From NCBI GenBank assembly GCA_049322335.1, contig JBMORL010000042.1:1-19345 (forward strand): a stretch of 19,345 bases of DNA. Direction: 5' to 3'. Source of the stretch: JBMORL01 sp049322335 (GTDB lineage Bacteria > Bacteroidota > Bacteroidia > Flavobacteriales_D > UBA2798). A program made the position numbers and the translations under genes. How positions within the stretch are numbered: position 1 is the stretch's first letter; each line of letters starts with the position of its first letter. The notes beneath the pieces were generated by a model, which worked only from the letters and a program-made list of their open reading frames with translations, did not search any database and was not told the origin of the DNA. Of the stretch, positions 1-6,026 are shown piece by piece.

Positions 1-260
1 AGGTGGTCGGTGAAAGCTTTTTTTCCCTGTCGTGTGGCGCGGTAGGTGGTTTGCGGCTTTCTTCCTATGAATTGTTTCTTCACTTCTATATATCCCGATT
101 TTTCCAATGCAGCAATATGGCTCGCCAGGTTTCCATCTGTAAGCTGCAGCACATCTTTTAACGTACTGTACTCCACCCAATCGTTTACCACCAAAACCGA
201 CATGATTCCCAGTCTTGCTTTACTTTCGAATGATTTATTAAACCGGTCGAGAAATTCCAT
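1..260 (-). CDS. Winged-helix transcriptional regulator (3' end outside window)
   Basis: I translated this by hand from the ATG at 258-260; 86 codons fit before the window edge, so the C-terminus is missing. The protein begins MEFLDRFNKSFESKARLGIM and continues with a helix-turn-helix (LKDVLQLTDGNLASHIAALE, about residues 34-53) and a wing (SGYIEVKKQFIGRKPQTTYR), then a TRQGKKAF segment. This pattern is typical of the small MarR/ArsR-like winged-helix proteins common in Bacteroidota (HTH_34 type). It starts 2 bp after the stop of the membrane protein gene, so the two are very probably co-transcribed and perhaps translationally coupled. The likely role is a DNA-binding repressor or activator, possibly of its own operon. 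The ligand and targets cannot be read from the sequence. Confidence 0.85.
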   Translation of the reverse strand, partial: MEFLDRFNKSFESKARLGIMSVLVVNDWVEYSTLKDVLQLTDGNLASHIAALEKSGYIEVKKQFIGRKPQTTYRATRQGKKAFTDH

Positions 261-262
261 TT

Positions 263-943
263 TTATTCGTGCTTTTCAGTAATCGTTTTTTTCGCTTCGT
301 ATTTAAAATACATTACCGATCCGTAAATAATATGCAACACTCCGAAACCAATAGCCCAGAAAATAATTCCGTAACCGATATAAAAACTGGCCACAAGGCC
401 CAGAATGATTTCTGCCACACCAAGAAAACGGATATCATTAAAAGTGTATTTTGAGGCATTGACCAGTGCAAGTCCGTAAAAGATAAGTGTTGCCGGTGCT
501 ATAAGCCCAAATACGTTATAATGCATTAACACCATGCAGAAAAATCCACCGGTAATTAAAGGAATAAAAAGATTAAGCAGCAACCTGCGTGCAGAAGCAT
601 CCCACAGGCCTGCATTTTCTTTTTTGGCTTTTACCCATGAGAAAATAAACCCGGTAATCAATGCTGCGCCCAGCACCAGCAAGGCAATAGTAATGAGATT
701 ACGGTCGAGCTGTTCCGAATTTCTTCCGCATACTTCTCCATAATCAATAGTGGAGATATACAATTTGCTTTCGTAATATTCTTTACAGGAGTTCATCTCA
801 CCCCATGCAAAGTAGGCGCCCACCAATGCATAAACTCCGGCAAAGACTCCCGAAAGCCCGCTTAGCGAAAGATAACGCGATGAACGCTCCATGAGATTCC
901 TGATCTCTTTGAGGTCCTGCAAATGTTGTTCCTGTTCACTCAT
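263..943 (-). CDS. Six-helix integral membrane protein of unknown function
   Basis: The 226-residue protein has a soluble N-terminus (MSEQEQHLQDLKEIRNLMER) and about six hydrophobic segments, including YLSLSGLSGVFAGVYALVGA, LITIALLVLGAALITGF, LNLFIPLITGGFFCMVLM, VFGLIAPATLIFYGLALV and two more near the C-terminus. I chose the ATG at 941-943 rather than the one at 983-985: the protein then begins like a natural soluble segment, and a TAACTTTG promoter element (964-971) lies between the two candidate starts, so a transcript from it could not contain the upstream ATG. I do not recognise a named family. It precedes a winged-helix regulator by 2 bp. Such pairs suggest a membrane component controlled with, or sensed by, the regulator, but that is inference. 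Confidence 0.8.
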   Translation of the reverse strand: MSEQEQHLQDLKEIRNLMERSSRYLSLSGLSGVFAGVYALVGAYFAWGEMNSCKEYYESKLYISTIDYGEVCGRNSEQLDRNLITIALLVLGAALITGFIFSWVKAKKENAGLWDASARRLLLNLFIPLITGGFFCMVLMHYNVFGLIAPATLIFYGLALVNASKYTFNDIRFLGVAEIILGLVASFYIGYGIIFWAIGFGVLHIIYGSVMYFKYEAKKTITEKHE

Positions 944-963
944 ATTAAAAGTACTTTGTGATT

Positions 964-990
964 CAAAGTTAAACGAAGTTTCCATTCAAA
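964..990 (-). promoter_or_regulatory. Candidate promoter of the membrane protein/regulator pair
   Basis: On the minus strand TAACTTTG (964-971) matches the Bacteroidota -7 element TAnnTTTG exactly. A TTTG lies upstream at 987-990, but the 15-nt spacer is shorter than the usual 17-23. The expected transcription start is near 957, giving a leader of roughly 14 nt before the ATG at 943. Confidence 0.4.
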
Positions 991-1118
991 GGTTATCCTG
1001 TTGAAAAAATTAGGGATAATTAACAAACCAGTGTGGATTTTACATAAAAAACATAAAATATATCTAATTGTTTATCAATGATTTATATTGAAACAGAAGA
1101 ATTTGATTGAAACAATTA

Positions 1119-1148
1119 TTGTATATACATTAATTATGTATATCTTTG
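1119..1148 (+). promoter_or_regulatory. Promoter of the yceI-like gene
   Basis: TTG (1119-1121), a 19-nt spacer and TATCTTTG (1141-1148) match the Bacteroidota vegetative promoter (TTG/TTTG-N17-23-TAnnTTTG). The expected transcription start is around 1153-1157, leaving a leader of about 40 nt. The spacer contains an 8-bp inverted repeat, listed separately. Confidence 0.65.
1123..1143. promoter_or_regulatory. Candidate operator: inverted repeat inside the promoter spacer
   Basis: ATATACAT (1123-1130) and ATGTATAT (1136-1143) are perfect inverted arms around the 5-nt TAATT. The 21-bp element fills the promoter spacer and overlaps the first bases of the -7 box. Size, AT content and position fit the site of a dimeric winged-helix repressor such as a MarR-family protein. 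No regulator is assigned; the partial one at 1-260 is only one candidate. Confidence 0.45.
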
Positions 1149-1197
1149 ATCTGAAAATAAAACAAATGGCAGGAGCCTGCCCTAAAAACAAAACAAA

Positions 1198-1749
1198 ATG
1201 GAAACACTCGAAAAAAAATCTGTGGCCGTATGGACAGTTGATCCATCGCACAGCGAATTACTTTTTAAAGTAAAGCACCTTATGATCACTAACGTGAAAG
1301 GTGAGTTCAGAAAATTTGATATTACTTCAAAAACAGGAGAAACGGATTTCTCTGAATCGGAAATTGTAGCAACAATTGATGCCTCTTCTGTATTTACCAA
1401 CAACACCGACCGCGACAACCACCTGAAAAGTGCCGATTTCCTGGACGCAGAAAACCACAGGGAAATTATTTTCAAAAGCCACTCGTTTCAAAAAAATGAA
1501 GATGGAAATTTTATACTGAAAGGAGACCTTACTATTAAAGGCGTAACACGTGAAGTTTTACTGGATGTGGAATTCGGTGGTATCAATAAAGACCCGTGGG
1601 GAAATGAGAAAGCGGGATTTTCTGTGAGTGGAAAAATCAATCGCAAAGACTGGGGCCTCAACTGGAATGCTGCACTGGAAACCGGTGGTGTTTTGGTAAG
1701 TGAGGAAGTAAAAATAAATGCCGAAGTGCAGTTGGTAAGGAAAGGATGA
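1198..1749 (+). CDS. YceI family lipocalin-like protein
   Basis: This 183-residue protein has the YceI pattern: AVWTVDPSHSELLFKVKHLM near the start (residues 10-29), FTNNTDRDNHLKSADFLDAE in the middle (about 65-84), then LTIKGVTREVLLDVEF and the C-terminal strand GVLVSEEVKINAEVQL. Known members form an extended beta-barrel that binds polyisoprenoids or similar amphiphiles. There is no signal peptide, so this copy should be cytoplasmic, unlike E. coli YceI, which is periplasmic. The ATG at 1198 follows the A-rich leader AAAACAAAACAAA. It has its own promoter, candidate operator and a strong terminator, so it is probably a monocistronic regulated gene. A short inverted repeat GGCAGG-AG-CCTGCC lies in the leader at 1168-1181. 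The ligand is unknown. Confidence 0.92.
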   Translation: METLEKKSVAVWTVDPSHSELLFKVKHLMITNVKGEFRKFDITSKTGETDFSESEIVATIDASSVFTNNTDRDNHLKSADFLDAENHREIIFKSHSFQKNEDGNFILKGDLTIKGVTREVLLDVEFGGINKDPWGNEKAGFSVSGKINRKDWGLNWNAALETGGVLVSEEVKINAEVQLVRKG

Positions 1750-1753
1750 AGGC

Positions 1754-1791
1754 AAAGGGAGTAAATGCTTATAATTACTCCCTTTTCTTTT
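1754..1791 (+). terminator. Rho-independent terminator after the yceI-like gene
   Basis: AAAGGGAGTAA (1754-1764) pairs perfectly with TTACTCCCTTT (1775-1785) across a 10-nt loop, followed by TCTTTTTCT. It starts 5 bp after the stop codon. Confidence 0.8.
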
Positions 1792-1793
1792 TC

Positions 1794-1801
1794 TATATTT
1801 G
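1794..1801 (+). promoter_or_regulatory. Candidate -7 element of the dioxygenase gene
   Basis: TATATTTG matches TAnnTTTG exactly, and its last base is 7 bp before the ATG at 1808. No TTG is visible at the expected -33 position, which lies inside the preceding terminator. If functional, the transcript would start at or next to the start codon. Confidence 0.35.
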
Positions 1802-1807
1802 AAATGT

Positions 1808-2674
1808 ATGAACAGAAGAAAATTTATTATTAATTCTTCTTTAACCTGTGTTGCCCTTATGAACCTGAAAACATTTGCCAGCCAATTTTCCGGCCTTCCC
1901 GAAGAAGAAAAACTGATGCCGGTGCTATTTGTGGGCCATGGAAATCCCATGAACGCCATCAGGGAAAACGAATACAATAAAAAATGGAAAGAAATAGCTG
2001 CAGGAATTACAAAACCAAAAGCCATTCTTTGTGTATCCGCCCACTGGGAAACTAACGGTACGCGGGTAACTGCTATGGCCAAACCTCCCACCATTCACGA
2101 TTTTGGCGGATTTCCCGAAGAACTTTTTAAAACGGAATACCCGGCTCCCGGTGCTCCCGAACTGGCAGAGGAAACCAAAAAGCTGGTGACAAAAACCTCG
2201 GTGATATCCGACCACGAATGGGGACTTGATCACGGCACCTGGTCGGTGTTGCTCCCCATGTTTCCCAAAGCAGATATTCCCGTTTTTCAATTAAGTATCG
2301 ATTACACCAAAGATGCCCGCTGGCATTATGAATTAGGAAAAGAATTGCTGGCACTCAGAAAAAAAGGAGTGTTGATTATCGGCAGCGGAAATATCGTTCA
2401 TAATCTCGGGCTTATTCAGTGGGGCGAAAAGGCTTACGATTGGGCGGTAGAATTTGACAACATTATAAAAACCCTGGTGGAAAAAGGCGATCATGATGCG
2501 GTGATTCATTATGAAAAACTGGGAAAAAGTGCGCAATTGGCCGTTCCCAGTAATGAACATTACCTTCCCCTGCTCTACTCCCTTTCTTTAAAACAGGTAA
2601 ACGAAAAAATTTCATGGTTCAATGAAAGAACCAGTATGGGTTCGCTTTCCATGCGTTCGCTGATTATCTCGTAA
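1808..2674 (+). CDS. ygiD: 4,5-DOPA dioxygenase extradiol-like protein (YgiD/LigB type), probable Tat signal
   Basis: The 288-residue protein matches the YgiD/DODA class-III extradiol dioxygenase family. Putative metal and active-site histidines are in VGHGNPMNAI (H44), VSAHWETNG (H79), TIHDFGGFP (H97), GLDHGTWSVL (H142) and GSGNIVHNLG (H198); the C-terminus AVPSNEHYLPLLY and TSMGSLSMRS are also typical. Family members open catechol rings such as DOPA, though the true substrate is usually unknown. I chose the ATG at 1808; a TTG three codons upstream is in frame but would overlap the -7 element. The N-terminus MNRRKFIINSSLT resembles a twin-arginine signal, whereas well-known YgiD proteins are cytosolic, so this one may be exported. 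The hydrophobic region is short and contains a lysine, so export is not certain. Confidence 0.85.
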   Translation: MNRRKFIINSSLTCVALMNLKTFASQFSGLPEEEKLMPVLFVGHGNPMNAIRENEYNKKWKEIAAGITKPKAILCVSAHWETNGTRVTAMAKPPTIHDFGGFPEELFKTEYPAPGAPELAEETKKLVTKTSVISDHEWGLDHGTWSVLLPMFPKADIPVFQLSIDYTKDARWHYELGKELLALRKKGVLIIGSGNIVHNLGLIQWGEKAYDWAVEFDNIIKTLVEKGDHDAVIHYEKLGKSAQLAVPSNEHYLPLLYSLSLKQVNEKISWFNERTSMGSLSMRSLIIS

Positions 2675-2685
2675 ACCATCTTTTT

Positions 2686-2716
2686 TTTGCTGTCTTCCTT
2701 CCACTGAGTATCTTTA
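2686..2716 (+). promoter_or_regulatory. Promoter of the methyltransferase gene
   Basis: TTTG (2686-2689), 19 nt, then TATCTTTA (2709-2716) differs from the TTTG-N19-TAnnTTTG consensus by one base. Its spacing equals that of the promoter at 1119-1148. The expected transcription start is near 2722, about 12 nt before the GTG start. Confidence 0.55.
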
Positions 2717-2733
2717 GAAGTTATATTAAAAAA

Positions 2734-3417
2734 GTGGAACAACAGCTACTCGATGATATTATTCAATGGGATGTAAAAGCCTGGAGCAGGGCATTGCATT
2801 TTTGGGAAAACAAAGTGGAGTGGAATGCCATACACAACGCTCTTGAACTGGGGGCGAGAGAAGGAGGGCTTTCATTATGGCTGGCGATGAAAGGAAAAGA
2901 AGTAACCTGTTCTGATTTCAAAGACACTCTTATTACCGCTTCCCCGCTTCATCAGAAATACTCCACTCAACAAAAAATCACTTACACAGACATAGACGCC
3001 TCAAACATTCCTTTTGAAAATCATTTCGACCTGGTGGTTTTTAAATCCATCATTGGCGGGATCGGGCATGGAGGAAATTATGAGAAACAGAAAAAGGTTT
3101 TTCATGAAATCTACAAAGCATTGAAGCCGGGAGGAAAATTATTATTTGCCGAAAATCTTAAAGGATCATCGCTTCACCGGCACCTTAGAAAAAAATATGT
3201 GAAATGGGCTTCCGACTGGCGCTATATTTCCCTCCGCGAAACAAGTGAGCTGATGAAGGAATTCAAAAATGTTACGCTAAAAACTTCGGGCATACTCGGC
3301 ACGATGGGAAGAAATGAAAAACAACGAAACCTGCTTACCACTATCGATCATATCCTGTTGAATACTATTTGTCCACGCACCTGGAAATATTTTTGTTACG
3401 GGATAGCTGAAAAATAA
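2734..3417 (+). CDS. Class I SAM-dependent methyltransferase
   Basis: The 227-residue protein carries the Rossmann-fold methyltransferase signatures. Motif I is ALELGAREGGLSLWLAMKG (about residues 37-55), the acidic ribose-binding end of strand 2 is VTCSDF (58-63), DIDASNIPF matches the adenine-binding region, FDLVVFKSIIGGIG is motif IV, and ALKPGGKLLFAENLKGSS (128-145) is the post-strand-5 loop of Methyltransf_11 proteins. The start is a GTG; no ATG is available nearby, and the promoter upstream fits it. The substrate is not evident. The basic region SSLHRHLRKKYVKWASDWRY and the C-terminal ICPRTWKYFCYGIAEK recall methyltransferases acting on sugars or small metabolites, but this is only an impression. 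It is followed by gldM 143 bp downstream with no clear terminator between them. Confidence 0.85.
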   Translation: MEQQLLDDIIQWDVKAWSRALHFWENKVEWNAIHNALELGAREGGLSLWLAMKGKEVTCSDFKDTLITASPLHQKYSTQQKITYTDIDASNIPFENHFDLVVFKSIIGGIGHGGNYEKQKKVFHEIYKALKPGGKLLFAENLKGSSLHRHLRKKYVKWASDWRYISLRETSELMKEFKNVTLKTSGILGTMGRNEKQRNLLTTIDHILLNTICPRTWKYFCYGIAEK

Positions 3418-3520
3418 TTCGCTTTTTCCTGTTCCTTTTTTATCCCGCCTGTATTTACCTGTTGAACCAAGCGCCAAAGCCGGCTTTTCCTGCTTGTTCC
3501 AACTAACGGAGTATTCACCC

Positions 3521-3545
3521 TTCATCCGGAAAATTTCCGAATGAA
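3521..3545. promoter_or_regulatory. 25-bp imperfect palindrome upstream of gldM
   Basis: TTCAT-C-CGGAAA, a central A (3533), then TTTCCG-A-ATGAA: 11 of 12 positions in each arm are complementary, with one mismatch. It ends 15 bp before the gldM ATG. It could be a protein-binding operator or a leader hairpin affecting translation; there is no T-run, so it is not a terminator. A smaller perfect palindrome, AAAGCCGGCTTT, lies at 3476-3487. Confidence 0.45.
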
Positions 3546-3560
3546 ACAAAACTGAACACC

Positions 3561-5300
3561 ATGGCAGGAGGAAAAGAAACACCCAGGCAGAAGATGATCG
3601 GAATGATGTATCTTGTGCTCACCGCCCTACTCGCACTCAATGTGTCGAAAGAAATCATCAATGCCTTTGTAAAACTCGACTCCAAATTAATGGAGAACAA
3701 CAAAGTGCTTATTGATAAAAGTGATAATATCATGTCAGATTTCGACCAGAGAAGGGCAGCAGAATTGCTGGGAAAGATAAAAGAAAACGATTCGAAAGTT
3801 ATTCCCTGGCAGAAAAAGGCTATGGAAGTAAGAAAGTTGATTTTTGAAACCGACAAATTCCTGAACATCGACTGCAAAAACAAAATGCTGAATGAAGTGG
3901 AAGGAAAAGATTTTGTGACAGCAGACGAAAAGAATATGCGCTTTATTACCTCCAGCCTGATGGATGTTCAGTCGAAAGATGATTATGATGCGGCTACCCG
4001 TTTGTTTGGAGGCGAACCCGGTTCGGAAGGATTTAACAATGGGGCGGAAATAAGAAATAAAATCCACTCCCTGCGCGACCAGCTGATGAAAACAGTAGCA
4101 GAATACGAATATGCCGGAAAAAAATACAACTATAATCCACAAAACGTTAGTGATTCCGCTTCACTGGAAAAAGAACTTGCTGCAAACGTATATTCAGAAG
4201 ACCGTGACAGGATGCGCGCCATTTACCGCACGCTTACTCTTCCTGAAAAACTAAAAGACTACGAGGAAGAGGTAGACTGGCAAATAGGAACATTCGACCA
4301 TTCACCGGTAGTGGCAGCAGCAGCTTTATTTACAGCTTTGTCTAACGATGTACGGATGAGTGAAGTACAGGCACTGGAAATTCTTCTTTCGAGAGTGAAA
4401 GTTCAGCCCTACCATGTTAATAAAATAGAACCCATGTCGTTTGCACGTTCGGGCTACCTGAATGTTGGTGATTCGATGGATATAAATATCCTGGTAGCTG
4501 CATGGGACACGAATGATGTTCCGAAAATAAGATATGGTGTAAATGATTCCATAAAATCAAACTGGAAAGAAATCACAGGAAAACTCCCCGTGAAAGCAAC
4601 ACAACCGGGAGAATATAATGTATATGGTGAAATTTCGGTAAAAGAAAATGGCATAGAAAAATGGAAACCGTTTCACTACTATTATGAAGTTGGTGCTCCT
4701 TCCGGAACTGTTTCGAACGAAGACCTTACCATTATTTATGCCGGTTACGATCATACTTTCTCAGCAGCTGCATCCGGGTTTCCCCAGGAAGACATTTCAT
4801 TAAATGTATCAGGGGCAATTGTCACCCCGTTAGGAGGAGGAAAATTTAAAGTGCGGATGGATGGACGGCAAATCGGGCAAAAAATTGCTTCATCCATAAC
4901 AGCACGATCAGAAAAAGGAAATCAAACATTAAAAGGCCCGACCTTCCTGGTTAAAAAATTACCCAAACCTCAGCTTTTTTATGGCGACCTGAGTTCGGAT
5001 GCAGGAACAGTTACTGTATCACAAATAATATCAGGAAGCCTGGTTGGACTACGTGCCAATTATGACGAATCTATTCCTCTTGACAGAAGTAAAATAAGAT
5101 TTTCAGTAAGTAACTGTAAAATGAGAATAACTATAAACGGAAACCCCGTAACATTCAATCTCGCCAACGGAAAACCTGATGCATCACAACAACAAACCAT
5201 GCGTAATCTCCGTTCGGGAATGACAGTAACATTTACGGCTGATGCCACCGGGCCTACCGGGCCAATGAGAGTAGCACCGATTACATTTATTATCAAATAA
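3561..5300 (+). CDS. gldM: Type IX secretion/gliding motility motor protein GldM (PorM family)
   Basis: The N-terminus MAGGKETPRQKMIGMMYLVL matches GldM: a short cytoplasmic tail, then one transmembrane helix (about residues 13-28) and a long periplasmic part. Arg9, reported in GldM to pair with a glutamate of GldL in the motor, is conserved. The periplasmic region starts with a helical domain (residues ~30-220) followed by beta domains, ending in a GldM C-terminal domain (SLVGLRANYDESIPLDRSKI to the final VAPITFIIK). At 579 residues it is somewhat longer than the ~515 usual for F. johnsoniae GldM or P. gingivalis PorM. In the family, GldL and GldM form a proton-driven inner-membrane motor that powers T9SS and gliding. 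No gldK, gldL or gldN flanks it, which is unusual and may mean a second, paralogous GldM. It begins 15 bp after a 25-bp palindrome and is followed by a terminator. Confidence 0.93.
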   Translation: MAGGKETPRQKMIGMMYLVLTALLALNVSKEIINAFVKLDSKLMENNKVLIDKSDNIMSDFDQRRAAELLGKIKENDSKVIPWQKKAMEVRKLIFETDKFLNIDCKNKMLNEVEGKDFVTADEKNMRFITSSLMDVQSKDDYDAATRLFGGEPGSEGFNNGAEIRNKIHSLRDQLMKTVAEYEYAGKKYNYNPQNVSDSASLEKELAANVYSEDRDRMRAIYRTLTLPEKLKDYEEEVDWQIGTFDHSPVVAAAALFTALSNDVRMSEVQALEILLSRVKVQPYHVNKIEPMSFARSGYLNVGDSMDINILVAAWDTNDVPKIRYGVNDSIKSNWKEITGKLPVKATQPGEYNVYGEISVKENGIEKWKPFHYYYEVGAPSGTVSNEDLTIIYAGYDHTFSAAASGFPQEDISLNVSGAIVTPLGGGKFKVRMDGRQIGQKIASSITARSEKGNQTLKGPTFLVKKLPKPQLFYGDLSSDAGTVTVSQIISGSLVGLRANYDESIPLDRSKIRFSVSNCKMRITINGNPVTFNLANGKPDASQQQTMRNLRSGMTVTFTADATGPTGPMRVAPITFIIK

Positions 5301-5328
5301 AGCAAGGTGGTGTGAAGTGGGAAAAGAG

Positions 5329-5360
5329 TGTCTCCTGAAAATTCGGGAGGCATTTTTTTT
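5329..5360 (+). terminator. Rho-independent terminator after gldM
   Basis: TGTCTCCTGAA (5329-5339) pairs with TTCGGGAGGCA (5342-5352), with two G-U pairs. The hairpin is followed by eight T residues (5353-5360) and sits 28 bp after the gldM stop. Confidence 0.75.
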
Positions 5361-5474
5361 CTACGCATTTTTACCTATAACAAAATACGCAAAAACAGGA
5401 TTTTTTATCTTATATAAAGTGATTTATATCTCTTTCTGAAACAGCATGTAACAAAAAAGAGTATAAATAAACAA

Positions 5475-5939
5475 ATGAAACATATTTTCAAATACCCGGT
5501 TTTTCTGTTACTGGCAACTGCCTTTCATGTTGTACTGTTTTCAAAAGCATCGCCAGTGGGACTGAAAATGAAAATAACGGAAGATAATTCATCTGCGAAA
5601 AACTGTTCAGTAAAATTTTTTTTCGAAGATAGTTTATGTTTCGATTTCACTTCAGGAAATATTCATTGCTGGCTGGATACAGAAAAAAAATACCGGGTAG
5701 AAATCAGCAAACCGGGATTTGTTACCAAAATCATATATATCGACACTCATCTGCACGAAACTCTTACAGGGAGAAAAAAAATTGACATGGAAATTGAAAT
5801 GGTAAAAAAAGATAAATCATGTTTCGATGAAATTAATATGGGAACTGTACGATTTGATAAAACAAAAGGAGAATTCGTTCATTCTGATTCCTATACCATG
5901 AACAGAAAAGCAGAACTGCAGTTTAATTGCAGGGATTGA
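5475..5939 (+). CDS. Small secreted protein with carboxypeptidase-regulatory-like segment
   Basis: The 154-residue protein starts with a signal peptide (MKHIFKYPVFLLLATAFHVV, cleavage probably near SKA-SP). The mature part contains WLDTEKKYRVEISKPGFVTK followed by IIYIDTHL, which resembles the beta-sandwich repeats annotated in Bacteroidota as carboxypeptidase regulatory-like or PEGA-like domains. The predicted location is the periplasm or outer surface. I recognise no catalytic motif and no T9SS sorting domain. It follows gldM after a terminator, so it probably has its own promoter, though I found no convincing TAnnTTTG element in the 114 bp upstream. A relation to T9SS is suggested only by position. 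Confidence 0.7.
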   Translation: MKHIFKYPVFLLLATAFHVVLFSKASPVGLKMKITEDNSSAKNCSVKFFFEDSLCFDFTSGNIHCWLDTEKKYRVEISKPGFVTKIIYIDTHLHETLTGRKKIDMEIEMVKKDKSCFDEINMGTVRFDKTKGEFVHSDSYTMNRKAELQFNCRD

Positions 5940-5940
5940 T

Positions 5941-6025
5941 GGGTAGGGATAGAGTTATTAAGTTATTAAGAAGCTGGGTGTTTATATTTACTCTCCATAC
6001 CTTAATAACTCCATCCCTTCCTACC
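5941..6025. repeat. Long imperfect inverted repeat between convergent genes
   Basis: GGTAGGGATAGAGTTATTAAG (ending at 5962) is mirrored by CTTAATAACTCCATCCCTTC-CTACC (6001-6025), with one mismatch and a 2-nt insertion across a 38-nt loop. The left arm continues into a direct repeat, AGTTATTA-AGTTATTAAG. It lies exactly between the stops of the secreted-protein gene and ffh. It may end transcription from both sides, although neither strand shows a T-run. It could also be a copy of a dispersed intergenic repeat. Confidence 0.5.
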
Positions 6026-6026
6026 T

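Noticed and set aside
1088..1273. Small plus-strand frame starting upstream of the yceI-like gene
   Set aside because: It begins before the predicted promoter and overlaps the yceI-like gene out of frame.
1558..2094. 178-residue minus-strand reading frame across the end of the yceI-like gene and start of the dioxygenase gene
   Set aside because: It runs antisense to two well-supported genes and through their terminator; the composition is not protein-like.
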